From Microbacterium sp. zg-Y625 (GTDB lineage: Bacteria; Actinomycetota; Actinomycetes; Actinomycetales; Microbacteriaceae), in the NCBI RefSeq assembly GCF_030246925.1, contig NZ_CP126740.1, positions 1,302,001-1,366,000 of the forward strand: DNA of 64,000 nt, read 5' to 3'. A program made the position numbers and the translations under genes. Positions 32,590-44,354 of this stretch are shown piece by piece (the stretch's first letter is position 1; every line of letters starts with the position of its first letter). The notes beneath the pieces are model-generated. The model made no database searches, was not told where the DNA came from, and worked only from the letters and a program-made list of their open reading frames with translations.

Positions 32590-35500
32590 CCGTCACCTCC
32601 ATGATGCGGTTCCAGACGACTTCGCCGTCGGGGTCGAGTCCCTCTGCAGCCGCCTGCTGGCGGGTCTGCAGCACCGCGGCGTAGTCGCGGGGAACGACGC
32701 GGACGAAGTTGCCCGCCTCCGTGTCGAAGTTCTCCAGCAGCGATGCGGCCAGAGCGGATTCGGTCTCGGCGACGTGCTGCAGAAGCAGGTCGCGCAGGAT
32801 CTCGATGTCGCCGGAGCCCATCTCCAGCAGCTCGAGCTCGCCGGATGCCAGTGCCTCGCGGTTCACGAGGGCCCGGTCCAGCTTGTAGATGTAGGCGTTG
32901 CCGCCGGACATGCCGGCGCCGAGGTTGCGCCCGGTGGCGCCGAGGATCACGGCGAGCCCGCCGGTCATGTACTCCAGCGCGTGGTCGCCGACGCCCTCGA
33001 CGACCGCGGTGGCGCCGGAGTTGCGCACGAAGAACCGCTCCCCCACGACGCCCCGCAGAAACATCGTGCCCTGCGTCGCACCGTAGCCGATGACGTTTCC
33101 GGCGATGACGTTGCGGGATGCGTCGAAGGCGGCATCCCGCGGGGGGCGCACGACGATCTGGCCGCCAGACAGGCCCTTGCCCACGTAGTCGTTCGAGTCG
33201 CCCTCGAGGCGCAGGGTGATGCCGGCGGGAAGGAACGCCCCGAAGGACTGACCCGCGGACCCGGTGAGGTTCACCACGATGGACCCCGACGGCAGGCCGT
33301 TCACGCCGTGTGCGAGCGTCACCCGGTTGCCGAGCATGGTGCCGACGGCCCGCTCGGTGTTGCGGATCGGCAGGTCGATCGTGATCTGACCGCCGTGCGC
33401 GACGACGTCCTGCGCGCGCTCGATGAGCTGCACGTCGAAGTGCTCCTCGAGCTCGTGGTCCTGCGTGCGCATGTTGCGGCGCGCGACCTCCGGGGCGAAC
33501 GCCGGACCGCGCAGGATCGGACCGAGGTCGAGGCCCTCGGCCTTCCAGTGCGCGACCGCACCGTTGACGTCGAGCAGCTCGGTGCGCCCGACCGCCTCGT
33601 CCAGCGAGCGGAAGCCGAGCTCGGCGAGGTACTCACGCACCTCCTGCGCGAGGAACTCCATGAAGGTCACCACGTGCTCGGCCTTGCCGGTGAAGCGCTC
33701 GCGCAGCACCGGGTTCTGGGTGGCGACGCCGACGGGGCAGGTGTCGAGGTGGCAGACGCGCATCATGATGCAGCCCTCGACCACGAGGGCCGTGGTGGCG
33801 AAGCCGAACTCCTCGGCGCCCAGCAGAGCGGCGATGATGACGTCGCGCCCGGTCTTGAGCTGACCGTCGGCCTGCACCACGACGCGGTCCCGCATGTCGT
33901 TGAGCATGAGGGTCTGCTGCGTCTCGGCCAGCCCCAGCTCCCACGGCGTACCCGCGTGCTTCAGGGAGTTGAGCGGGCTTGCGCCGGTGCCGCCGTCGTG
34001 CCCCGAGACGAGGATCACGTCGGCCAGTGCCTTCGCCGTGCCTGCGGCGACCGCGCCGATCCCCGACTGGCTCACGAGCTTGACGTGCACTCGGGCTGCG
34101 GGGTTGGCGCGCTTGAGGTCGAAGATCAGCTGCTTGAGGTCTTCGATGGAGTAGATGTCGTGGTGCGGCGGCGGTGAGATGAGACCGACGCCGGGGGTGC
34201 CGCCGCGGGTGCGGGCCACCCACGGGTACACCTTGGCCGGCGGCAGCTGCCCGCCCTCGCCGGGCTTGGCGCCCTGGGCGAGCTTGATCTGGATGTCGTC
34301 GGCGTGCGTGAGGTACATGCTCGTGACGCCGAACCGGCCGGATGCCACCTGCTTGATGGCGCTGCGACGCTCGGGGTCGAGCAGACGCTCGACGTCTTCG
34401 CCGCCCTCGCCGGTGTTCGACTTCGCGCCGAGCCGGTTCATGGCGATCGCGAGCGTCTCGTGCGCTTCCTTCGAGATCGAGCCGTAGCTCATCGCCCCGG
34501 TGGAGAAGCGCTTGACGATCGACGAGACCGGCTCGACCTCGTCGATCGGCACCGGCGGGCGCAGGCCGCTGCGCAGGGTGAACATGCCCCGCAGGGTCTT
34601 GAGCTCGCGCGCCTGGTCGTCGACGAGCTTGGTGTACTCGCGGAAGATGTCGTAACGGCGGGAACGCGTCGAGTGCTGCAGCCGGAAAATCGTGTCGGGG
34701 TTGAACAGGTGCGGCGAGCCGTCGCGACGCCACTGGTACTCGCCGCCGGTCCACAGCCGCTCGTGCGCCCGGGCGGCGCCGTCCTCCGGGTAGGCGAAGT
34801 CGTGTCGTGCCTGGTTCTCGGCGGCGATGTGCTCGATGCCGATGCCGCCGAGCTTGCTCTCGGTGCCGGTGAAGTAGGCGTCGATGAACTCCTGCGAGAG
34901 GCCGACCGCTTCGAACGCCTGCGCTCCCGCGTAGGACGACACGGTGGAGATGCCCATCTTGGACATGATCTTCAGCACGCCCTTGCCGAGCGCGTAGATG
35001 ACGTTGGTGACGGCCTTCTCGGGCGTGATGCCGGTGATGAAGCCCGCGCGCACCAGGTACTCGACGCTCTCCATCGCGAGGTACGGGTTCACCGCCGACG
35101 CGCCGTAGCCGATGAGGGTCGCGACGTGGTGCACCTCACGCACGTCGCCTGCTTCGACGACGAGGCCCACCTTCATGCGGTTCTGCCTGCGGATGAGGTG
35201 GTGATGGATCGCCGAGACCAGCAGCAGCGACGGGATGGGGACGAGGTCCTTGTTCGAGTCGCGGTCCGAGAGGATGAGGAACTCCGCGCCCTCTTCGATG
35301 GCGAGGTCCGCCTCGGCGCACAGCTCGTCCAGGCGCGCCTTCATCGTGCCGGGGCCGGCGTCGAAGTGGTAGAGCCCCCTGAGCGTGACGGACCGGCGCC
35401 CGGGCATGGTGCGCCCGATGTTCTGGATCTTCGCCAGCTCGTCGTTGTCGATCACCGGGAAGTCGAGGGTGATCTGGCGTGCGTGATCCGGCCCGCTCGA

Positions 35501-37159
35501 CAGCAGGTTGCGCTCCGGGCCGAGGCCGGCTCGGAGGCTCGTGACGACCTCTTCGCGGATCGAGTCCAGTGGCGGGTTGGTGACCTGGGCGAACTGCTGC
35601 ACGAAGTAGTCGAAGAGCAGCCGCGGACGCTCGCTGAGCACCGCGATGGGCGTGTCGAACCCCATGGCGCCGATGGGCTCGGCGCCGTTCTGCCCCATCG
35701 GGGTCAGCAGGATGCGCACCTCCTCCTCGGTGTAGCCGAAGGTGCGCTGCCGGCGCGTGATCGAGGCGATCGGGTGCACGATGTGCTCGCGCTCGGGAAG
35801 CTCCGACAGCTGCAGGCGCTGGCGCAGCCACAGCTCCCAGGGCTCCGACGCCGCGAGCCGCGCCTTGATCTCGGAATCCTCGACGATGCGCCGCTCGGCG
35901 GTGTCGACGAGGAACATCCGTCCCGGGCTCAGCCGCCCGCGGCGCTTGATGCGCGAGGGCTCGAAGTCGAGCACGCCGGTCTCGCTGCCGATGACGATGA
36001 GGCCGTCGGTCGTCTCGGTCCAGCGCCCGGGGCGCAGGCCGTTGCGGTCGAGGGTGGCGCCGACCAGGGTGCCGTCGGTGAAGATCAGTGCAGCCGGGCC
36101 ATCCCAGGGCTCCATGAGCATGGAGTGGTAGTCGTAGAACGCCCGCAGGTCCGGGGCGATGTCCGCCTGCTTCTCGTAGGCCTCGGGCACCATCATCATG
36201 ATCGCGTGCGGCAGGCTGCGACCCGAGAGGGTGAGGAGCTCGAGCACCTCGTCGAACGACGCCGAGTCGCTGGCGCCCTCGGTGCAGATCGGCAGGAGCG
36301 GCCGCATGTCCCCCAGCAGCTCCGACTCCAGCTGCGACTGCCGCGCGCGCATCCAGTTGCGGTTGCCGCTGACGGTGTTGATCTCGCCGTTGTGGGCCAG
36401 CATGCGCAGCGGCTGCGCGAGGGGCCACGACGGGAAGGTGTTGGTCGAGTACCGCGAGTGCACGACGGCCAGCTCCGAGGCGAAGCGCTCGTCCTGAAGG
36501 TCGGGGTAGAACGGCTCCAGCTGCAGCGTGGTGACCATGCCCTTGTAGCCGAGGGTGCGGCAGGACAGGGAGACGAAATACGCGCCCAGCTCATGCTGGG
36601 CGCGCTTGCGCAGCCGATAGGCGCGCCGGTCGAGGGCGATGCCCGACAACGCCGGCGCACCGCCGATGGCGGGGCGGGAGAGGAACAGCTGCTCGAACGC
36701 GGGACGGGCCGCGTACGCCAGCTTGCCGAGATTGTCGTCGGCGGTCGGGACCTCGCGCCAGCCGAGCACCGTGAGTCCCTCGCGGGCGGCGAGCTCCTCG
36801 ATGCCGGTCTTCAGCGCCTCGCGGGCGTCGCGCTCTCGGGGGAGGAATGCCATCCCTGCGGCGTACTCCCCCGCCGCCGGCAGGTCGAAGTCGACGACCG
36901 CGCGCAGGAACGCGTCGGGCATCTGGGTGAGGATGCCGGCGCCGTCGCCGGTACCGGCGTCCGACCCGATCGCGCCGCGGTGCTCGAGGTTGCGCAGCGC
37001 CGTCAGCGCCAGCTCGACGATGTCGTGGCCGGCGTGGCCGCGGAGCGTTGCGACCATCGCCAGACCGCACGCGTCCTTCTCGAACGCGGGGTTGTACATG
37101 CCCTGACGGGGCGGGAACGCCCGGAAGGATCCGGCGTCGTGACGGGGGCTCGAAGGCAT
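32582..37159 (-). CDS. gltB: Glutamate synthase large subunit
   Basis: A 1525-residue protein, the usual size. It converts 2-oxoglutarate and glutamine to two glutamates. A short propeptide ends before the Ntn nucleophile Cys in [17 protein letters not shown] (class II glutaminase). The central FMN domain, a 3Fe-4S cluster motif ([15 protein letters not shown]) and the C-terminal beta-helix (GXXGXXXG repeats such as [10 protein letters not shown]) follow. The ATG at 37159 is preceded by a GAGGACGGCAGG region. It starts 52 bp after lgt and overlaps gltD, so ammonia assimilation is placed at the end of the his-trp-lgt run. Confidence 0.97.
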   Translation of the reverse strand: MPSSPRHDAGSFRAFPPRQGMYNPAFEKDACGLAMVATLRGHAGHDIVELALTALRNLEHRGAIGSDAGTGDGAGILTQMPDAFLRAVVDFDLPAAGEYAAGMAFLPRERDAREALKTGIEELAAREGLTVLGWREVPTADDNLGKLAYAARPAFEQLFLSRPAIGGAPALSGIALDRRAYRLRKRAQHELGAYFVSLSCRTLGYKGMVTTLQLEPFYPDLQDERFASELAVVHSRYSTNTFPSWPLAQPLRMLAHNGEINTVSGNRNWMRARQSQLESELLGDMRPLLPICTEGASDSASFDEVLELLTLSGRSLPHAIMMMVPEAYEKQADIAPDLRAFYDYHSMLMEPWDGPAALIFTDGTLVGATLDRNGLRPGRWTETTDGLIVIGSETGVLDFEPSRIKRRGRLSPGRMFLVDTAERRIVEDSEIKARLAASEPWELWLRQRLQLSELPEREHIVHPIASITRRQRTFGYTEEEVRILLTPMGQNGAEPIGAMGFDTPIAVLSERPRLLFDYFVQQFAQVTNPPLDSIREEVVTSLRAGLGPERNLLSSGPDHARQITLDFPVIDNDELAKIQNIGRTMPGRRSVTLRGLYHFDAGPGTMKARLDELCAEADLAIEEGAEFLILSDRDSNKDLVPIPSLLLVSAIHHHLIRRQNRMKVGLVVEAGDVREVHHVATLIGYGASAVNPYLAMESVEYLVRAGFITGITPEKAVTNVIYALGKGVLKIMSKMGISTVSSYAGAQAFEAVGLSQEFIDAYFTGTESKLGGIGIEHIAAENQARHDFAYPEDGAARAHERLWTGGEYQWRRDGSPHLFNPDTIFRLQHSTRSRRYDIFREYTKLVDDQARELKTLRGMFTLRSGLRPPVPIDEVEPVSSIVKRFSTGAMSYGSISKEAHETLAIAMNRLGAKSNTGEGGEDVERLLDPERRSAIKQVASGRFGVTSMYLTHADDIQIKLAQGAKPGEGGQLPPAKVYPWVARTRGGTPGVGLISPPPHHDIYSIEDLKQLIFDLKRANPAARVHVKLVSQSGIGAVAAGTAKALADVILVSGHDGGTGASPLNSLKHAGTPWELGLAETQQTLMLNDMRDRVVVQADGQLKTGRDVIIAALLGAEEFGFATTALVVEGCIMMRVCHLDTCPVGVATQNPVLRERFTGKAEHVVTFMEFLAQEVREYLAELGFRSLDEAVGRTELLDVNGAVAHWKAEGLDLGPILRGPAFAPEVARRNMRTQDHELEEHFDVQLIERAQDVVAHGGQITIDLPIRNTERAVGTMLGNRVTLAHGVNGLPSGSIVVNLTGSAGQSFGAFLPAGITLRLEGDSNDYVGKGLSGGQIVVRPPRDAAFDASRNVIAGNVIGYGATQGTMFLRGVVGERFFVRNSGATAVVEGVGDHALEYMTGGLAVILGATGRNLGAGMSGGNAYIYKLDRALVNREALASGELELLEMGSGDIEILRDLLLQHVAETESALAASLLENFDTEAGNFVRVVPRDYAAVLQTRQQAAAEGLDPDGEVVWNRIMEVTGG

Positions 37160-37211
37160 ACCTGCCGTCCTCACTCTGAGACTCAAGACGGGACGACGTC
37201 GGCCCTGAAAC

Positions 37212-38201
37212 CTATGTACGGGGAACTGCGCTTGTGGCTGTCTCCTCGGGGACATCGGACGCGGGGGGTGCGCTCACGTCGACGAAGTCATCGTTGTCCT
37301 GCGATTGTACAGCCCCCTCGGGGGTCCACTGCCTGCCGGGCACATAAACCGACGGCTCCCCCCCGGTGTGGCGACGCTTCTGCACGATGATGATCGCCAG
37401 TCCCACCACGATGCCGAGGATCGATGCCCAGACGTTGGTGCGCAGGCCGAAGAACACCTCGCTCGGGTCGATGCGGATCGACTCCCACACGATGCGCCCC
37501 GCGCTGTACCAGACGAGGTAGAGGCCGAGCAGGCGCCCCCACTGCAGACGCAGCTTGCGGCCGGCCCACAGCAGCACGACCACGCCCAGCAGGTTCCAGA
37601 GCACCTCGTACAGGAACGTGGGGTGGAAGAGGGTCCCCTCGGGCAGGCCCGCGGGCCACGCGGCGTTGGGGTAGTCGATCTCCAGGCCCCACGGCAGGTC
37701 GGTCGGCACGCCGTAGAGCTCCTGGTTGAACCAGTTTCCGAAGCGTCCGAGCGCCTGGGCGAGCAGCAGTCCGGGGGCGAGGGCGTCGGCGAAGCTCCAG
37801 AACCGGATGCCGGTCCACTTGCATCCGATCCACGCACCCACCGCGCCGCCGAGCAGGGCGCCGAAGATCGCGATGCCGCCGTCCCAGACGTTCCAGATGG
37901 CATCCTGCTCGAACGGATTCCACCATTGCCGGCCCTCGGCGAAGTAGAAGCCGGGGTGGGTGAGCACATGGAAGAAGCGGGCCCCGACGATGCCGAGGAT
38001 CACCGTGGGGAGCGAGACGTCGATGACGACCCAGGGCTCCGCGCCGCGCTTGGTGAGTCGGTGGTTCGTGAGCAGGACCGCGGCGATGATGCCGGCGATG
38101 ATGCACAGCGCATAGAAGTGGATGCGCACCGGCCCGAGGTCCCAGTAGCTGACGGAGGGGCTCGGGATGCTGGCGACGACGTGCGCGACGGCAGTGATCA
38201 T
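37212..38201 (-). CDS. lgt: Prolipoprotein diacylglyceryl transferase
   Basis: A 329-residue membrane enzyme that attaches diacylglycerol from phosphatidylglycerol to the lipobox Cys of prolipoproteins. About seven helices are seen. The signature [18 protein letters not shown] (with R, N and E of the Lgt motif) is intact, preceded by [15 protein letters not shown] and followed by [14 protein letters not shown]. The C-terminal tail of about 45 residues is polar and acidic. It is the usual follower of trpA in actinobacteria and lies 53 bp after it. The ATG at 38201 ([13 protein letters not shown]) fits the first helix. It supplies substrate for Lnt (encoded at 2.7-4.3 kb). Confidence 0.95.
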   Translation of the reverse strand: MITAVAHVVASIPSPSVSYWDLGPVRIHFYALCIIAGIIAAVLLTNHRLTKRGAEPWVVIDVSLPTVILGIVGARFFHVLTHPGFYFAEGRQWWNPFEQDAIWNVWDGGIAIFGALLGGAVGAWIGCKWTGIRFWSFADALAPGLLLAQALGRFGNWFNQELYGVPTDLPWGLEIDYPNAAWPAGLPEGTLFHPTFLYEVLWNLLGVVVLLWAGRKLRLQWGRLLGLYLVWYSAGRIVWESIRIDPSEVFFGLRTNVWASILGIVVGLAIIIVQKRRHTGGEPSVYVPGRQWTPEGAVQSQDNDDFVDVSAPPASDVPEETATSAVPRT

Positions 38202-38254
38202 GGGGATCCGTGTCCTTGCGTTCAGAGGGCCGGCGGCGGGCCGGCCAGGAAAGT

Positions 38255-39049
38255 CTAGTTCGCGACGGGCGCCGAGCCGGCGGTGAGGGCGCGTGCGGTC
38301 TCGGCGAGAGCGTCGAGACCCCCGTCGCGGAGCGCGCGCACGAGGGCGGTGCCCACGATCGCGCCGTCGGCGTACTCGAGCACTCCCGCCACCTGCTCGG
38401 GGGTCGAGATGCCGATGCCGACGCATGCCCGCTCGCATCCGCGGTCGCGCAGGCGCCCCACCAGGGTGCGCGCCGCGGCGTCCAGATCGGCCCGCTCTCC
38501 GGTGATGCCCATGGTCGAGACCGTGTACACGAACCCGGTGGAGGCCCCGACGATCAGGTCGAGGCGCTCGTCGGTCGAGGTCGGGGCGGCCAGGAAGACG
38601 CGGTCGAGTCCCGTCCGCTCGGACGCGGCGATCCACTCCGCGGCGGAATCCGGCGTGATGTCGGGCGTGATCAGGCCCGCTCCCCCGGCAGCCAGCAGGT
38701 CGTCGGCGAAGCGGTCGACGCCGTACTGCATGACGGGGTTCCAGTACGTCATGACGAGCACGGGCACGTCGACGCGGGCCGTGATCTCACGGACAGCGGT
38801 GAAGATGTCGCGCAGCCGGAAACCGGCGGCGAGGGCCGTCTGGGTCGCCTCCTGGATGACCGTGCCGTCCATCACCGGGTCGGAGTACGGCGGGCCGAGT
38901 TCGAGGATGTCGGCACCGTTCTCGGCCAGGGTCACGGCGGCCTCGATGCTCGTCCGCAGGTCGGGGAACCCGAGCGGGAGGTAGCCGACGAACGCGCCGC
39001 GCCCCTGGGCGGCGGCGGCGTCGATGGCGGCGGCGACGCGGGAGGTCAC
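38255..39049 (-). CDS. trpA: Tryptophan synthase alpha chain
   Basis: A 264-residue TIM barrel that cleaves indole-3-glycerol phosphate to indole and glyceraldehyde-3-phosphate. The catalytic Glu50 and Asp61 sit in [32 protein letters not shown] and [13 protein letters not shown] (phosphate-binding) are also present. The GTG start overlaps the trpB stop (GTGA), matching the tight coupling needed for the alpha2-beta2 complex. Confidence 0.96.
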   Translation of the reverse strand: MTSRVAAAIDAAAAQGRGAFVGYLPLGFPDLRTSIEAAVTLAENGADILELGPPYSDPVMDGTVIQEATQTALAAGFRLRDIFTAVREITARVDVPVLVMTYWNPVMQYGVDRFADDLLAAGGAGLITPDITPDSAAEWIAASERTGLDRVFLAAPTSTDERLDLIVGASTGFVYTVSTMGITGERADLDAAARTLVGRLRDRGCERACVGIGISTPEQVAGVLEYADGAIVGTALVRALRDGGLDALAETARALTAGSAPVAN

Positions 39050-40308
39050 AGCTCGATCCCTTCGCCGGCGGCGGCTTCGTCCTCGGGCGGCGTGACGACG
39101 GGTGCGGGCGCCTCGTCGCTGTAGAGCCCGAACCAGCGCGCGGCGGTGTCCATGTCCTTGTCGCCGCGGCCCGAAAGGCTGACGGCGATCAGGGCATCCG
39201 GCCCGAGCTCGCGTCCGAGTCGCATGGCGCCGGCGAGGGCGTGGGCGGACTCGATGGCGGGGATGATCCCCTCGGTGCGGCTGAGCAGGCGCAGCGCGTC
39301 CATCGCCTCGGCATCGGTGGCGGGGATGTACTCGGCGCGGCCGATCGACGCGAGCCACGCGTGCTCGGGCCCGACACCGGGGTAGTCCAGGCCCGCCGAG
39401 ATGGAGTGCGACTCGACGGTCTGGCCGTCCTCGTCCTGCAGCACGAAGGTCTTCGCGCCGTGCAGCACGCCGGGGCGGCCGCGCTCGATGGATGCCGCGT
39501 GGCGCAGCGTGTCGACGCCGTCGCCGGCAGCCTCGACGCCGTACAGGCGCACGCCCTCGTCGTCGAGGAACGCGTCGAACATCCCGATGGCGTTGGAGCC
39601 GCCGCCGACGCAGGCGACGACGGCGTCGGGCAGGCGCCCGACCTCGTCCAGCAGCTGCGCGCGCGCTTCTTCGCTGATGATCTTCTGGAAGTCGCGCACC
39701 ATGGCGGGGAAGGGGTGGGGACCGGCGGCGGTGCCGAAGACGTAGTTGGTCGTCTCGACGCTGGCGACCCAGTCGCGGTATGCCTCGTTGATGGCATCCT
39801 TCAGTGTGCGGGAGCCCGTGGTGACCGGGACGACCTCGGCGCCGAGCAGCCGCATGCGGGCGACGTTGAGCGCCTGACGCTCGGTGTCGACCTCGCCCAT
39901 GTAGATCGTGCAGTCGAATCCGAACAGGGCCGCTGCCGTGGCGGTGGCGACGCCGTGCTGGCCGGCGCCCGTCTCGGCGATGACGCGGGTCTTGCCCAGG
40001 CGCTTGGTGAGGAGGGCCTGCCCGATGACGTTGTTGATCTTGTGCGAGCCGGTGTGGTTGAGGTCCTCGCGCTTGAGGAAGACCCGGGCGCCGCCGGCGT
40101 GCTCGGCGAACCGCGGCACCTCGGTGAGGGGCGACGGGCGGCCGGCGTACGAGCGCAGCAGGCTCTGGAACTCCGCCTCGAACGCGGGGTCGGCCTTGGC
40201 CGCCTCGTATTCCGCGGTCAGCTCGTCGATCGCGGCGATGAGCGACTCGGGCATGTAGCGCCCGCCGAAGTCGCCGAAGTAGGGCCCGTGGGCCTCGCGC
40301 AGGCTCAT
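39046..40308 (-). CDS. trpB: Tryptophan synthase beta chain
   Basis: A 420-residue pyridoxal-phosphate enzyme that condenses indole with serine. The PLP lysine Lys90 is in [11 protein letters not shown], the glycine-rich phosphate loop is [10 protein letters not shown], and [10 protein letters not shown] and [12 protein letters not shown] follow. The N-terminus [16 protein letters not shown] is diagnostic of TrpB1. It overlaps trpC (ATGA) and trpA (GTGA). Confidence 0.97.
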   Translation of the reverse strand: MSLREAHGPYFGDFGGRYMPESLIAAIDELTAEYEAAKADPAFEAEFQSLLRSYAGRPSPLTEVPRFAEHAGGARVFLKREDLNHTGSHKINNVIGQALLTKRLGKTRVIAETGAGQHGVATATAAALFGFDCTIYMGEVDTERQALNVARMRLLGAEVVPVTTGSRTLKDAINEAYRDWVASVETTNYVFGTAAGPHPFPAMVRDFQKIISEEARAQLLDEVGRLPDAVVACVGGGSNAIGMFDAFLDDEGVRLYGVEAAGDGVDTLRHAASIERGRPGVLHGAKTFVLQDEDGQTVESHSISAGLDYPGVGPEHAWLASIGRAEYIPATDAEAMDALRLLSRTEGIIPAIESAHALAGAMRLGRELGPDALIAVSLSGRGDKDMDTAARWFGLYSDEAPAPVVTPPEDEAAAGEGIEL

Positions 40309-41081
40309 GAGCCGGCCTCCAGGAAAGCGGTGAGGGTCGCCACCGGGTCGCCGGTGACCAGCGCCTCCCCGATGAGGACCACGTCGGCGCCGGCGCCGCG
40401 GTAGTGCGCGACGTCGGCAGGGGTGAGGACGGCGGACTCGGCGATCTTCACGGCATCCGCCGGAATGTGCTCGGCGAGGCGGCCGAAGAGGTCACGGTCG
40501 AGCTCGAAGGTCGACAGGTCGCGGGCGTTGACGCCGATCAGCCGGGCGCCGACGTCGGCGGCACGCTGCACCTCGTCGAGCGAGTGCGTCTCGACCAGCG
40601 GCGTCATGCCCAGCTCCAGCACGAGGGCGTGCAGCTGTGCCAGCAGGGGCTGCTCGAGGGCCGCGACGATCAGCAGCACGAGGTCCGCGCCCGAGGCCCG
40701 GGCCTCGAGCACCTGATAGGGCGTCGCGATGAAGTCCTTGCGCAGCACCGGCACCGACACCGCGGCCTTGACCGCTTCGAGGTCGGCGAGGCTGCCCTTG
40801 AAGCGGCGCCCTTCGGTCAGCACCGAGATCGCGCTGGCTCCCCCGGTCTCGTAGAGCGAGGCCTGGTGAGCAGGGTCGGGGATCGCGGCGAGGTCGCCGC
40901 GCGAGGGGCTCGCGCGCTTGACCTCGGCGATGATCTTCACGCGGTCCGCGGGCGCCAGCGCGGCGAGGGCGTCGCGCGCCGCGGGCTGCGACAGCGCGAG
41001 CTTCTCCACCTCGGCGAGCGGCCGCCGCAGCGACCGCTCCTCGGCATCCTCCACCGCGCCGGCCGTCAGGCCCGCGAGCAT
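40305..41081 (-). CDS. trpC: Indole-3-glycerol-phosphate synthase
   Basis: A 258-residue single-domain enzyme (not fused to TrpF) that closes the indole ring from carboxyphenylamino-deoxyribulose phosphate. Signatures are [14 protein letters not shown] with its catalytic Lys and Glu, [28 protein letters not shown], and the phosphate site [20 protein letters not shown]. The ATG at 41081 begins two bases after the stop of the small HGxxPAAW gene. TrpD, TrpE and TrpF are not encoded in the window. Confidence 0.95.
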   Translation of the reverse strand: MLAGLTAGAVEDAEERSLRRPLAEVEKLALSQPAARDALAALAPADRVKIIAEVKRASPSRGDLAAIPDPAHQASLYETGGASAISVLTEGRRFKGSLADLEAVKAAVSVPVLRKDFIATPYQVLEARASGADLVLLIVAALEQPLLAQLHALVLELGMTPLVETHSLDEVQRAADVGARLIGVNARDLSTFELDRDLFGRLAEHIPADAVKIAESAVLTPADVAHYRGAGADVVLIGEALVTGDPVATLTAFLEAGS

Positions 41082-41083
41082 GC

Positions 41084-41314
41084 TCAATGCTGCTTCGAGG
41101 CGTACTTGGGACCGTTGGCGCCGTAACCGGCCTTGGACATGGCCCAGCCGACGATGGCGCCGACGACGAGCAGGCCGGCGGAGGCCCAGACGAGCGCCGG
41201 CATGTCCAGCCAGAAGAACAGGGTGCCCAGCACGAACGCGAGCAGCATGATGACGACGGCGGTCCACGCTGCCGGGGAATGTCCGTGGCCGGGGTCGCCG
41301 ATGTGGTTGCTCAT
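41084..41314 (-). CDS. HGxxPAAW motif membrane protein (DUF6704)
   Basis: A 76-residue protein with the defining motif HGHSPAAWTAV near residue 10 and two membrane helices (AVVIMLLAFVLGTLFFWL and ALVWASAGLLVVGAIVGWAM). This small family is found in actinobacterial trp operons between the Trp-associated membrane protein and trpC, as here. Its function is unknown; the position suggests a role tied to tryptophan supply or its regulation. The Met begins MSNHIGDPGHG. The stop lies 2 bp before the trpC start. Confidence 0.85.
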   Translation of the reverse strand: MSNHIGDPGHGHSPAAWTAVVIMLLAFVLGTLFFWLDMPALVWASAGLLVVGAIVGWAMSKAGYGANGPKYASKQH

Positions 41315-41370
41315 CTGTCTCCTTCGCGTGCGCAGCGGCAGGGCGGCCGCTCCGGTCCAGTCTAGCGGGG

Positions 41371-41964
41371 TCAGGCTGTCGGGTCCGTGCCGCGCGACAG
41401 GTCGTCCCACGAGTCGATGGCATCGTGCGGGCGCGACGAGGCGGGGCCGGCGACGGCCGTGGCCTCGGTGCGATAGCGGCGTCCGGCGCCCGTCCAGCGG
41501 TGTGCCGAGGCGAGCGTCCAGACACCCCCCACCACCAGGATCACGGCCGCGACGACCGTCACCCACGGCCACGGGGTCACGGCCATTCCGGCCACGAGGG
41601 CGGAGACCGCCTCGGTGCCGCTCAGGCCCGTCGTCTCGGTCACGGTGGATGCCGCAGCCGTCACGGGCGGGTCGACGGCCACCGGCCAGGTGAGCGCGAG
41701 CATGAGGCCGCCGACGGCGACGGCGATCGCCCCGAAGACGTAACGCAGCACGCGGCCGACGATCGTGAGCGCGAGACCGAGCGCCAGCGCGGCGAGCCCC
41801 AGGGGCGCGATCACCGGCACGGCGGCGGCTCCGGGGACGGCCAGCACGTGCGCCGCGCCGTCTGTCAGGGTGACGTCCAGCCAGGTCTGCGTGGAGGAGA
41901 TGACGGCAGTGCCGCCGGCGACGACCATCGCCAGCACCGCCATAAGACGCGCGCGCCGGGTCAT
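41371..41964 (-). CDS. Trp-operon-associated membrane protein (TIGR02234 family)
   Basis: A 197-residue protein with four hydrophobic helices and a periplasmic loop between helices 1 and 2 holding [14 protein letters not shown], the family hallmark. It corresponds in type and place to Rv1610, which in M. tuberculosis sits between trpE and trpC. Function is not known. Here its ATG overlaps the hisI stop (ATGA), so no trpE gene separates it from the his genes. The C-terminal tail (about 40 residues) is polar and contains a W-T-G-A-G-R-R-Y motif typical of the family. Confidence 0.85.
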   Translation of the reverse strand: MTRRARLMAVLAMVVAGGTAVISSTQTWLDVTLTDGAAHVLAVPGAAAVPVIAPLGLAALALGLALTIVGRVLRYVFGAIAVAVGGLMLALTWPVAVDPPVTAAASTVTETTGLSGTEAVSALVAGMAVTPWPWVTVVAAVILVVGGVWTLASAHRWTGAGRRYRTEATAVAGPASSRPHDAIDSWDDLSRGTDPTA

Positions 41965-42317
41965 GGCGTCGCCGTGACGGGGTGCAGGTCGTCGGCGTCG
42001 AAGCACGTGCGGGTGCCGGTGTGGCACGCCGCCCCCACCTGCTCCACGGAGATGAGCACGGCGTCGCCGTCGCAGTCCAGGCGCGCGCCGCGCACGAGCT
42101 GGATGTGCCCGGACGTGTCGCCCTTGCGCCAGTACTCCTGCCGGGAACGCGACCAGAAGGTCACGCGGCCGGTGGTGAGGGTGCGGCGGAGGGCCTCGGC
42201 ATCCATCCATGCCAGCATGAGCACCTCGAGGGTGTCCCACTGCTGGATGATGGCGGCCACCAGGCCGTTCTCGTCGAAGGTCACGCGTGCGATGCGCTCA
42301 TCCACGCTGTCGGTCAC
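41961..42317 (-). CDS. hisI: Phosphoribosyl-AMP cyclohydrolase
   Basis: A 118-residue zinc enzyme for step 3 of histidine synthesis. Motifs are [20 protein letters not shown], the block [39 protein letters not shown] and the zinc-binding HTGTRTCF. It lacks the HisE domain, which is encoded separately by hisE upstream. The GTG start overlaps the hisF stop. Confidence 0.95.
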   Translation of the reverse strand: MTDSVDERIARVTFDENGLVAAIIQQWDTLEVLMLAWMDAEALRRTLTTGRVTFWSRSRQEYWRKGDTSGHIQLVRGARLDCDGDAVLISVEQVGAACHTGTRTCFDADDLHPVTATP

Positions 42318-43093
42318 GACAGGTCCTCCCGTCCGCGCACGAGGATCCCCTCGGCGGCCAGCGCGTCCTTGACGTCGCCGATGGTGAGCTGGCCGGTGTG
42401 GAAGACCGAGGCGGCGAGCACCGCGTCGGCACCGGCGTGCACTGCGGGGGCGAAGTGGGAGGCGTCGCCCGCTCCCCCCGAGGCGATGACCGGCACGGTG
42501 GACAGCTCCCGCATGAGACGGACGAGCTCGAGGTCGAAGCCCTCTTTCGTGCCGTCGGCGTCGATGGAGTTCACCAGCAGTTCGCCGGCACCCCGTTCGA
42601 TCGCCTCCTGCGCCCAGTCGAGTGCGTCCAGCTCCGTCTCGGTGCGTCCGCCGTGGGTGGTCACGACGAAGCCCGACGGGGTGACAGCGGAGCGCTTGAC
42701 GTCGAGCGAGAGCACGAGCACCTGGGCGCCGAACCGGTCGGCGATGTCGTCGATGAGCGCGGGACGGGCGATGGCGGCGGAGTTCACGCCGATCTTGTCC
42801 GCCCCGACGCCGAGGAGGCGCGCCACGTCGTCGGCCGAGCGCACGCCGCCGCCCACGGTGAGCGGGATGAAGACCTGCTCGGCCGTGCGGCGCACGACGT
42901 CATACGTCGTCGCACGCGCGTCGACCGTGGCCGTCACGTCGAGGAAGGTGATCTCGTCTGCGCCCTGCTCGAAGTACAGCCGAGCGAGCTCGACCGGGTC
43001 GCCCATGTCGCGCAGGTTGGCGAAGTTGACGCCCTTCACCACCCGGCCCGCGGCGACGTCCAGGCACGGGATGACGCGGCACGCCAGCGCCAT
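42314..43093 (-). CDS. hisF: Imidazole glycerol phosphate synthase subunit HisF
   Basis: A 259-residue TIM barrel, the cyclase subunit that works with the glutaminase HisH. Typical elements are [19 protein letters not shown] with the first catalytic Asp, [46 protein letters not shown] with the second catalytic Asp, and [13 protein letters not shown]. hisH and hisA are not in the window. The start overlaps the hisG stop by one base (TGATG). Confidence 0.96.
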   Translation of the reverse strand: MALACRVIPCLDVAAGRVVKGVNFANLRDMGDPVELARLYFEQGADEITFLDVTATVDARATTYDVVRRTAEQVFIPLTVGGGVRSADDVARLLGVGADKIGVNSAAIARPALIDDIADRFGAQVLVLSLDVKRSAVTPSGFVVTTHGGRTETELDALDWAQEAIERGAGELLVNSIDADGTKEGFDLELVRLMRELSTVPVIASGGAGDASHFAPAVHAGADAVLAASVFHTGQLTIGDVKDALAAEGILVRGREDLS

Positions 43094-43935
43094 CAGAGCC
43101 TCGCGTTGTGGATAGCGGTGACGAGGATCGCGCGCGCCCCGATGGCGTAGAGGGCGTCCATGATCTGGTTCACGCGACGGCGCTCGACCATGACGCGCAC
43201 CGCGACCCACGAGGGGTCGCGCAGCGGCGAGATGGTGGGCGACTCGATGCCGCCGGCGATGTCGGCCGCCTGGTCGACGAGCGACACCGGCAGGTCGTAG
43301 TCGACCATGACGTATCGGCGGGCCACCATGACGCCTCGCAGGCGGCGCAGCAGGGTCTCCGCGCCCTCCGCCTCGGTCGGCGAGCCGATGAGCACGGCCT
43401 CGGACTGCAGCAGCACGGGTCCGAAGATCTCCAGGCCCGCCTGGCGGAGGGTGGTGCCGGTGGAGACGACATCGGCGACCGCGTCGGCGACGCCGAGCCG
43501 CACGGCCGATTCCACGGCGCCGTCCAGCGGCACGAGGTCCACGGCGACGCCGTGCTCATCGAGGTAGGCGTCGACGAGGCCGGGGTAGGCGGTGGCGACA
43601 CGCAGGCCCTCGAGGTCGGCCAGGGCGGAGAACCGTCCGGGGGGACCGGCGAAGCGGAAGGTCGAGGCGCCGAAGCCGAGCGCCTCGACCTCGCGGGCAC
43701 CGGGCATGCGGGCGTCCAGCAGCAGGTCGCGGCCGGTGATGCCCACGTCCAGGGCGCCGGAGCCGACGTAGGTGGCGATGTCCTTGGGGCGCAGGTAGAA
43801 GAACTCGACCTCGTTGACGGGGTCGATGACGTGCAGGTCCTTCGGGTCGCGGCGGCCGATGTAGCCCGCTTCGGCGAGCAGCTCGGCGGCGGTGTCGGCG
43901 AGGGAGCCCTTGTTCGGCACGGCGATACGCAGCAT
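43093..43935 (-). CDS. hisG: ATP phosphoribosyltransferase (long form)
   Basis: A 280-residue protein catalysing the first, feedback-controlled step of histidine synthesis. The N-terminus [23 protein letters not shown], the PRPP loop area [16 protein letters not shown] and a C-terminal ACT-like regulatory domain (from about residue 210) mark the long form, which binds histidine directly and needs no HisZ. The ATG at 43935 is 41 bp after hisE. Confidence 0.95.
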   Translation of the reverse strand: MLRIAVPNKGSLADTAAELLAEAGYIGRRDPKDLHVIDPVNEVEFFYLRPKDIATYVGSGALDVGITGRDLLLDARMPGAREVEALGFGASTFRFAGPPGRFSALADLEGLRVATAYPGLVDAYLDEHGVAVDLVPLDGAVESAVRLGVADAVADVVSTGTTLRQAGLEIFGPVLLQSEAVLIGSPTEAEGAETLLRRLRGVMVARRYVMVDYDLPVSLVDQAADIAGGIESPTISPLRDPSWVAVRVMVERRRVNQIMDALYAIGARAILVTAIHNARL

Positions 43936-43976
43936 GTGTGGCTTTCGGGTGGGAGCGGAGGGGTGACGAGAGGCGC

Positions 43977-44240
43977 TCAGAGATGTCGGTAGACGTCTGC
44001 GAGGGTGATCCCCTTCGCGAGCATCATCACCTGCAGGTGGTAGAGCAGCTGGGAGATCTCCTCCGCCGCGGCATCCTGCGACTCGTACTCCGCGGCCATC
44101 CACACCTCGGCGGCCTCTTCGACGATCTTCTTGCCGATCGCGTGCACGCCGGCATCAAGCTCGGCGACGGTGCCCGATCCCTCGGGGCGCTGCTCCGCCT
44201 TGGCGGACAGCTCAGCGAACAGGGCGTCGAACGTCTTCAC
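43977..44240 (-). CDS. hisE: Phosphoribosyl-ATP diphosphatase
   Basis: An 87-residue helical pyrophosphohydrolase, second step of histidine synthesis. The conserved MazG-like core is [19 protein letters not shown] with the metal-binding Glu residues, followed by [15 protein letters not shown]. The GTG start has TAGCCT at -12 to -7, so hisE may head its own leaderless transcript running into hisG. Upstream, the plus-strand CHAT gene intervenes where rpe would be expected next. Confidence 0.93.
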   Translation of the reverse strand: MKTFDALFAELSAKAEQRPEGSGTVAELDAGVHAIGKKIVEEAAEVWMAAEYESQDAAAEEISQLLYHLQVMMLAKGITLADVYRHL

Positions 44241-44246
44241 CCTGAC

Positions 44247-44252
44247 AGGCTA
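44247..44252 (-). promoter_or_regulatory. -10 element TAGCCT for a leaderless hisE-to-trp operon mRNA
   Basis: TAGCCT at -12 to -7 from the hisE GTG. It lies in the 114-bp space shared with the divergent CHAT gene. No T-box or Trp/His-rich leader peptide is visible in this space. Confidence 0.48.
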
Positions 44253-44322
44253 CCGAACGGGCGGGCCACTGCCGGCCGCGTGACCGCGCGAGACGGCCCT
44301 ATCCCCTGTCCGCGCACGGCGA

Positions 44323-44328
44323 TACGCT
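44323..44328 (+). promoter_or_regulatory. Possible -10 element (TACGCT) of the CHAT-Trypco1 pair
   Basis: TACGCT on the plus strand, 27 nt before the favoured CHAT start and 15 nt before an alternative in-frame ATG at 44343. No -35 box is evident. Confidence 0.35.
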
Positions 44329-44354
44329 CGTTCCAGTCGCGGATGGGGGCGGCC

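Noticed and set aside
41900..42000. A decayed trpE remnant between hisI and the membrane-protein gene.
   Set aside because: The two genes overlap by 4 bp, leaving no room for a remnant; the loss is clean.
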